Part shown: piece after piece, positions 29,169 to 36,800 of the stretch | Layout of the letters: every line of letters begins with the position of its first letter | Numbering within the stretch: the stretch's first letter is position 1 | Assembly (NCBI GenBank): GCA_001778495.1 | Contig: MFHE01000006.1 | Location: forward strand, 1-53,086 | DNA from: Candidatus Giovannonibacteria bacterium RIFCSPHIGHO2_01_FULL_45_24 | Lineage (GTDB): Bacteria > Patescibacteriota > Minisyncoccia > UBA11713 > 2-01-FULL-45-33 | Direction: 5' to 3' | Length of the DNA stretch: 53,086 bases | The notes under the pieces: generated by a model | What the model was told of the DNA's origin: nothing | Databases searched by the model: none | What the model saw: only the letters and a program-made list of their open reading frames with translations | Position numbers and translations under genes: made by a program

Positions 29169-29411
29169 ATGTTAATTATCCGCTTACAGCGCGTTGGCCG
29201 GAGAAACGACCTGAACTTCCGGCTGGTGGTTACGGATTCTAAAAGGGGGCCCAAGAGCGGCGGCTATTTAGAGGCGCTCGGCTCCTACAGCCCGAAAACG
29301 AAGAAAGCAATTTTCAAAAACGAACGCATTAAGCGCTGGGTGGCGAACGGTGCCCGGATCTCTGCTACGGCGCGCAGTTTGCTGGTTAAGGGTGGTATAA
29401 TTATCAAGTAA
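29169..29411 (+). CDS. rpsP: 30S ribosomal protein S16
   Basis: MLIIRLQRVGRRNDLNFRLVVTDSKRGPKSGGYLEALGSYSP. Confidence 0.95.
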   Translation: MLIIRLQRVGRRNDLNFRLVVTDSKRGPKSGGYLEALGSYSPKTKKAIFKNERIKRWVANGARISATARSLLVKGGIIIK

Positions 29412-29469
29412 CGCCGAAAATGGTCGAAAATTCGGATATTACAGGGGCTAAAGAACGGAATTTGCTATA

Positions 29470-29796
29470 ATGGTTGCAAAAGCATCTAGCACGTATTCTG
29501 ACGAGGAATTTTTGGAGTATGTGGTCAAAGCGCTTGTTGATAATCCCAGCGCCGTCAAGGTTGCGAGGAAAGTTGATGAGATGGGTGTCCTTTTGTCCGT
29601 GCAAGTGGACAAGGAAGACGTCGGCAAGCTCATCGGCCGCCAAGGCAACACCGCTAAAGCGCTCCGCACGCTTCTGCGCGTGGTCGGCATAAAGAACCAC
29701 GCGCGGGTGAACCTCAAGATTGAGGAACCGGAAGGAGGAACTCACGTTCCAAGAAGCCGGGAAGTGGACGACATGGTTGACGACCTCAAGTTATAA
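29470..29796 (+). CDS. khpA: KH-domain RNA-binding protein (KhpA/YlqC-like)
   Basis: VDKEDVGKLIGRQGNTAKALRTLLRVVGIKNHARVNLKIEEPE. Confidence 0.85.
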   Translation: MVAKASSTYSDEEFLEYVVKALVDNPSAVKVARKVDEMGVLLSVQVDKEDVGKLIGRQGNTAKALRTLLRVVGIKNHARVNLKIEEPEGGTHVPRSREVDDMVDDLKL

Positions 29797-29811
29797 TTTT
29801 GTTTAAGCAAA

Positions 29812-29843
29812 ATAGAAAAACCCTCAATTGAGGGTTTTTCTAT
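29812..29843 (+). terminator. Intrinsic terminator ATAGAAAAACCCTCAATTGAGGGTTTTTCTAT
   Basis: 32-bp perfect palindrome with A/T tracts 3' of khpA. Confidence 0.85.
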
Positions 29844-29845
29844 TG

Positions 29846-29945
29846 ACTTAGCAACTGGATTGCTAAGTTGGATTAAATAAGGCATTATCTCAATAATGAG
29901 AAAATTTAAGTTTATCAGATGTACTTAGCAATCCAATTGCTAAGT
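29846..29945. repeat. BIME/MITE-like unit: two 23-bp palindromes in inverted orientation
   Basis: 29846..29868 ACTTAGCAACTGGATTGCTAAGT; 29923..29945 ACTTAGCAATCCAATTGCTAAGT; the reverse complement of copy 2 differs from copy 1 at one base. Confidence 0.85.
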
Positions 29946-29975
29946 GATAAGTGAAGAGAATAAGACACTCAAAAT

Positions 29976-30680
29976 ATGAGATTTGATATAATCACAATTT
30001 TTCCGAAAGTTTTTAGGAGCTACTTTAATGAGTCCATAATTTCGCGCGCCCAAAAAAGGGGACTTGCAAAAATAAAAATTTGGGATTTGAAAAAGTTTTT
30101 GCGCGAAGGAGAGAGGGTTGATGACCGGCCCTATGGCGGCGGCCCAGGGATGGTGCTTAAAATTGAACCGATTGCTAAAGCGCTTGATTCAATTCTTCAA
30201 CTTAGACGTCCGACGTCTAAGTCGGGGAAGACGTCGGACGTCTTGATAACTTTCCTCTCTGCTTCCGGAAAACAATTTAATTCTAAAATGGCTGGCGATT
30301 TCGCCAAGAAATATAAATGGATTATTTTTATCTGCGGTCACTACGAGGGCGTTGATGAGCGCGTTAAATCAATGATTGAAAATTTGAAATTGAAAATTGA
30401 AAATTTGAGCATAGGCCCTTATGTTCTCACCGGCGGGGAACTTCCCGCGATGGTTGTTGTTGACGCCGTTTTAAGAAAAATTCCCGGGGTTTTGGGCAAG
30501 TACGAATCGCTTGAAGAAAAAAGGCACGGCATCGGCGTGCCGGTCTACACCAGGCCAGAAATATTCAAATGGAAGGGGGGAACATACAAAGTTACCAAAA
30601 TCCTTCTTTCCGGTAACCATAAAAAAATAGGAAATTGGCGGATTAAACATAAGATAAAAAATAAAGCTCTGCAGTATTAA
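29976..30680 (+). CDS. trmD: tRNA (guanine-N1)-methyltransferase TrmD
   Basis: MRFDIITIFPKVFRSYF, DDRPYGGGPGMVLK, CGHYEGVDERV, YVLTGGELPAMVVVDAVLR. Confidence 0.93.
   Translation: MRFDIITIFPKVFRSYFNESIISRAQKRGLAKIKIWDLKKFLREGERVDDRPYGGGPGMVLKIEPIAKALDSILQLRRPTSKSGKTSDVLITFLSASGKQFNSKMAGDFAKKYKWIIFICGHYEGVDERVKSMIENLKLKIENLSIGPYVLTGGELPAMVVVDAVLRKIPGVLGKYESLEEKRHGIGVPVYTRPEIFKWKGGTYKVTKILLSGNHKKIGNWRIKHKIKNKALQY
30202..30244. repeat. Inverted pair of palindromes inside trmD
   Basis: TTAGACGTC-C-GACGTCTAA (30202..30220) and AAGACGTC-G-GACGTCTT (30228..30244), in frame. Confidence 0.85.
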
Positions 30681-30759
30681 GGTTTAGTAATATTTATTAA
30701 ACTTAATTTTTTAGCGTCTCTGACGTTTCAGCCGGAGCGCCGACCGTAGCGTCGGGGTT

Positions 30760-30801
30760 ATCCACAGAAAATTGTGGATTTTTTATTTAAATAAAAAATC
30801 C
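30760..30801. repeat. Overlapping hairpins upstream of the giant fibre gene
   Basis: ATCCACA-GAAAAT-TGTGGAT (30760..30779) and 26-bp perfect palindrome GGATTTTTTATTTAAATAAAAAATCC (30776..30801). Confidence 0.85.
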
Positions 30802-30865
30802 GCTGATTTATACTGAAAGATATAGAAGACCTAAAAAAAAGAATATTTCTTACGAAAGCTTCTTT

Positions 30866-33800
30866 ATGAAAGATTCTCGCGAAATTATCTTAGAAGGAGA
30901 AAGATATATCACGGCTTCCGAGGCCGCGGCTGTTTGCGGTTATACGCGCATCTATGTTGGGCAGCTTTGCCGCGAGGAAAAAATCAAAGGAAAAAAAATC
31001 GGCACCGACTGGGTGGTTTCCGAAAAATCTATTTTGGATTACAAAAAATCCATCTTGCGGACGCAAGAGAAAATGGAGCCGCAAATTATCCTTACAAAGC
31101 AAGCAATCTTTCATACAACAGATGAATGGGATAAGGAGATTTTAGGCGAGCAACAAAAAGCTCCGAAATTTTCTCTGAAGCAATGGTCGCTGGGAGCGGC
31201 TTCTCTCTCGTCAGTGCTGATTGCCGCGCTGATTTTTTATAACGCTGGCGCAATTGGAAGGAGTATTGCGGGCGCGGTTGAAAGTGTTAACGTCTCCGCG
31301 ATGAAAACAGCAGACACTATTTCACAAAACGCATTTGCCATTGCCGATGCAACTGTAAACAATATTGTCTTTGCGAAGGACGGAATAATCAGTGCTGTTG
31401 AAAGTGTTAACGTCTCCGCGAAAAAATTCGCGAACAATGTTTCGAATTTTGGAAATTCTAGTTTGAAGCTTGCGCAAAACGGCAAAAATCGGGTTTCGGA
31501 AACCGCATTTGCTGTCGCGGACGAAATCAACAATAATGTTGTCTTTGCGAAAGAAAAAATCTTTAACCTTGCTTACGCCGCGAGTCAATCGGTTTTAGAT
31601 TTTGGAAGTTCGGGCTTGGGATTTGCTTGGAATTTAGAGCTTGGCGCTCGGGATTTTGCTCAAGACGCCGCAAGGGCAACTTTAGGCAATATCATCTCCG
31701 TGAAAAAACTTACTGCCGAATTTTTTGAGGTTTTCACTTCACCCTCTTCCCCAACTCTCCTTACTAAGGAGGGAGGGTTGGGAGGCGAGGTTAATGTTAA
31801 AGCAGTGCTCGGGAACGTTTTCCAAAGCATCAAAGACCGGGCTTCGCTGGCTCTTGCTTTGCCCGAATTCTCGCTTCCGTCTTTGCCTTTTACTTTGGAG
31901 GACGTCAAATTCTCCATCACCGACCTAAGAGACAGATTTATAAACAACGTCCTCGGCTGGCGGGGATACATAGCGTCTTTGGGGAGCGACCTGAAACTGG
32001 CGGCAAGAGACTTCTTCTCGGTTAAGCCGCCTGAAGTTGCGGAAGCCCCATCTCCCACAACCCCTCCTTCTAAAGGAGGGGAAAATGAAGGCAGCAAAAT
32101 CATAACTTTCGGAGAGGCGACTTCCACACTTCCCCAAAATCCCCTCCTTACCAAGGAGGGGAAAGGGGAGGTTAGAACAGTAATTGAAAAAATTATCTCC
32201 GGCATCTCTCAAGCCGATTTAGACCAGCGCCTCTCTTCTCTCAACCAAGTCATCCTGGCCCAAGTCCAGCTTTCTCTGGCGGCTTTAGAAAAACGGCTTC
32301 CTTCCAATCAAGTCCAAAACCCCGTTGTCTTTCTCACGACTTCAATCCCCGGGCCTTACTCTTCCTCTCCTTCCCAAACCGGCTCCGGCGTTTCTGCTTC
32401 TTTCGGAGATTTTTCCAACGGGATTTCCACCGGCGGCAACTTAAGAGCTTCAGGAAACGTGACTCTCGGGGCTGAAGGCAAAGACGTATCCGTTACTTCC
32501 AATGTTTGGAATATCACTTCAGCGGGAGCGGCATCGGGGCTGACCTCCCTTACCTCTACTTCAATCAACTCCACTTCTTTAACCACGGGGACGCTTACGG
32601 CATCTTCCGGGAACATATCGAGTGGCTTAGCCGCCTCCTCAACCCTTCAGGTTACGGGGGACATGACTCTTTACGGCAATCTCGCTTTCTTCAACCAAGC
32701 CACCACGACCATTCCGGCTTCTTTAATGAATGCCCTGACCTTCGCCACCTCATCGGCTTCAGTCCCTTTTTTCACCTTTGACACAAAAAACTACAGAATC
32801 GGCATAGGAACAACTTCTCCCGGCGCGACTTTTTCGGTAAGCGGGGACATACTTGCCAGCGGAGGGCTTAACGTCTCCGGCGCTTCAATGAACGTAAACG
32901 CCACCACAACTCTCACCGAACAGCTTTTGGTCACAAAAAGCCCGACAGTTTCTCACACTTTCGGCACTTGGGCTGTTGGCGTTGCCAACTCCGCGGTCAC
33001 GGACTCGGTTGTGGTCATCAACCCGGCTTCGGCGGCGGCGGATACCAACCTTTTCGGCGCCGCGGTTGGAGGAGCGGTCCGCTTTCTGGTTGACGCTGAC
33101 GGGGATGTTTTCGCCAACGGGCTAACCACGGTAGGCGGCACGACTTTGGCTTCAACCACCGCCTCCAACTTCACTGTTGAAAATCAATTTACAATGGGAG
33201 ACGCCCCCAATGCCGACAGCCATATTTTTAATGGAAGAATCACTCATTTAGCCACCACTACCGGAGCCGCGTATACAATGTGGAATTCAACCGTTTCGGG
33301 CGACCTTCTGCGCCTTCAGGACGGAGACACCTCTCCCACCACCAGATTCGTTTTCTCGGCCGCGGGGCAAGCCGCTTTTGGAACCACTACTCACTCTGGG
33401 CTCTCGGTGCTCACTATAGGGGCTACCACAACTACCGCTATTCCTCTTACATTAAAAGGAGTCACGAGCCAATCCGCCGACCTTTTCCGCGTCCTCTCCT
33501 CGTCCGACTCCTCGCTTTTCAACGTGACCGGAGCAGGCAATGTCGGCATCGGGACGACGAGTCCGGCGCAGCTTCTGTCGGTTCAGGGGAATAGTTATAT
33601 TTCAGGAACTTCATTTTTCGGAGGGGCGATTACGGCAACCTCAACTCTCGCCATCTCTGGAGCCATCACTTCCACCGCCTCGGGCGCCAACACTTTTCCT
33701 TACGCTTCCACGACTGCTTTAACTGTTTCAGGAACCGCAAGCACTACCAATTTCACGGCTTCCGCCATGACTTCCGGCTCCGTTCTTTTCGCGGGCGCGG

Positions 33801-36800
33801 GAGGACTTTTATCGCAGGACAATTCAAACCTCTTTTGGGATGATACGAATAACAGACTCGGCATCGGGACGACGAGCCCGTGGGGGCTTCTTTCGGTAAA
33901 TCCCAACGGCATCGCCGGTCCCGCGTTCGTGGTCGGCTCTTCAACCAAGTGCGTTACCGGGGACACCAAGCTTAAACGCCGCCGCAAGAGACGCCGCAAA
34001 AACGGCAAAGGCGAGTGGGAAGAGGAAGAATATTTTGAAGATACGCGGATTGATGAGATTAAAGAAGGAGACGAAATCCTCACGCTGGACGAAAAAACCG
34101 GCAAGCTTAAGGTCTCCCGCGTCAACAAACTTATGGATATGGGCGTTAAAGAAATCTACACTCTGACCACCGCCACCGGCAAAAAAATCCGCACCACCGC
34201 TAACCATCCTTATCTTCTCGCGCCGGAATTTCCGAAAGAGCGCGTCGCGATATTCATTGACGGGGCGAATGTAGAAGCAAGTTTGCGGCATATGAGCGCG
34301 AGGATTGACTACCAAGAGCTTCTTTCGGCGTTCGGCGGGAAAGAAGCGGTTTCGCGCGCGGGATTTTATAAAGTTGATTTCCAGCACAAAGGACAAGGCC
34401 AATTCTTTACCCGGCTCAAGAAACTTGGCTATCGGCTTATTACTAAACCCCTTAAAATCATTGAACAGCGCCATCTCGCCGACGAGCATAAGGGAAATTT
34501 TGACGTTGAGATCGCCGTTGACGCCGTAGAGCGCAAAAACGCTTTTGATACTGCGGTGCTCTTCTCCGGCGATTCGGATTTTGCTTATCTTGCCGAGCGG
34601 CTCCAGCAAAATGGTAAACGTTTATTAGTTATTGCTCCTTATCGGGCCACCGGCAGAGAGCTGCGCAAACAGGCGGACGTGTTTTTAAGCCTCGCCGATA
34701 TGCCCTTCGTTGATTTCGGAGCAACTAAAAAAGCCCCGCAAAGGGGGCATCACAACCGGCTTTCACCGGCACTTCCCATCCTAGCGCAGGCGCATCCCTA
34801 TGTCAACGGGGGGGTGTGGACAAAGGTTTCCGAAATTAAGGAAGGGCAGATGATTGCGACTTCCGGCGCGAACGGCAAACCGGTCTTTGAAAGAATTATG
34901 TCAATTGAAAAAACCGCCGCCGAGCAGGTCTACGACATAGAAGTGGAAGGCACGCACAATTTCATCGGCAACGACATCGTGGCGCACAATACCTATCTCA
35001 CTGTAACCAACGGCGGCAACGTCGGCATCGGGACGACAAATCCCGGGGCAAATCTGGATGTAGATGTGCCGTCAGGTCAAGGTACTATAAGATTGAGTGA
35101 TACTAACGTTAATGTTATTAAATTATCGGACGCTTCCAGTGGTGCTACTACAAACGGGATAATATCAGTATATTCAGGTGGAACTGAAAATATCAAATTG
35201 TTTGCTAGTAGTAATGATTCATCTTGGATTAATGCTGGCAACGTCGGCATCGGGACGACGAGTCCGGCGACAAGATTGTCAGTGCAGGGAAATGGTTTGT
35301 TTTCAGGAAACCTTACAATCGCCGGGCTGACCGCTACCGGAACGGCTTCGTTCAATGCTGACGCAAGAACAAGCGGCTCATCGGCCCTTTGGAGTTTTGC
35401 CGGAGGAGCAGACACCGGTCTTACGGCTTCCACCGAGGCCACTGACGCGCAATTCAATCTGGCCAGAACAAAAACCCACGCCAACGGAACAATCACGCTT
35501 CAGCGGGACGCGTTAATCAATGCCGCGACCCATGCTTTCACCAATTTCGCTTCAGGCAACATAACCGACCTCGCGACTCTCGGGATTACCGGAGCTCCTT
35601 TGGCGGGAACTAATGCCACAACCACCAACGCCCATACCATATATCTGGGCGCCTCTGCCCTTAACGCCTCCACCACCAATTCATACGGCCTTACGGTCAA
35701 CGCCAACACGGGAGCGACAAACAATTATGCCGCGGCTTTTCTTGGCGGCAACGTCGGAATAGGGACGACCTCACCTTGGGGGCTTCTTTCCGTAAATCCC
35801 AACGGCATCACCGGCCCGGCGTTCGTGGTCGGGTCTTCAACCCAGTGCGTTACTGGGGACACTCGCCTTCGTCGAAGACGAAGGAAATCCAAAGGCAAAA
35901 GCTCAAATGCCAAATCAAGCTCAAAGTTCAAAATCCAAAAATTGGGAGAAGACGAGGAATTCATCTATGAAGAAGTCGCGATTGTGGATGTCCAGTCCGG
36001 AGACGAAATCGCCTCCTTGGACGAGACAACCGGAAAAATTGTCTGGTCAAAAGTGAGAGCGCTTATGCATATGGGCCGAAAACCGATTATTGAGCTGGAA
36101 ACGGCGCTCGGCAGGAAAATCAGGACAACGGAAAATCATCCTTATTTTGTTCGCGAACGCGCGTCGGAACCGATTCGAGCGGTGGCGTTTATTGATTACG
36201 CGAATATAAAATCATGGCTTATTGATAAAAAGCTGCGGATTGATCTCGATTTGCTCCACAGGGAGCTAAAAACCTCCGGTGTAAAAGAAGTCAGGTTTTA
36301 CTACGGTTCTGACGAGCTGGGCAAAAATACCTCTTTTTTCGCGGCACTGCGCCGAATGGGCTACGCAGTTATCACCAAGCCAGTTCAGTACTTTGCAGTA
36401 CGGCTTTTGGATATTTTACAAAAGTCTCGGAATCGTCGATGGCTTGATGCGCTTTCACAAAATATCCGCGAGACGCTTCTTAAAGAGTCGAGCCAACTTG
36501 ATACTAAAGGCATTCGCTTGTTTGAGCCGAAAGCAAACTTTGACGTTGAGATTGCGGCAGACGCGCTGGAAATGGCTAATTCTTTTGATGCTGTTTTGCT
36601 TTTCTCCGGCGACGGGGATTTTGCGGATCTCGCGCGACGCCTTTCTGCCAAAGGCAAACAGGTAATCGTAATTTCCGGCAGGAAGTTCATGTCAGGGGTT
36701 TTGATGGGCGAAGCGGACGGGTTTGTGTTTATGGAGCAATTGGCAAAAATGATCCCCGGCCTGGTTTCTTCAGGTGAAAAGGCAAAACCTGCCTTGCGGC

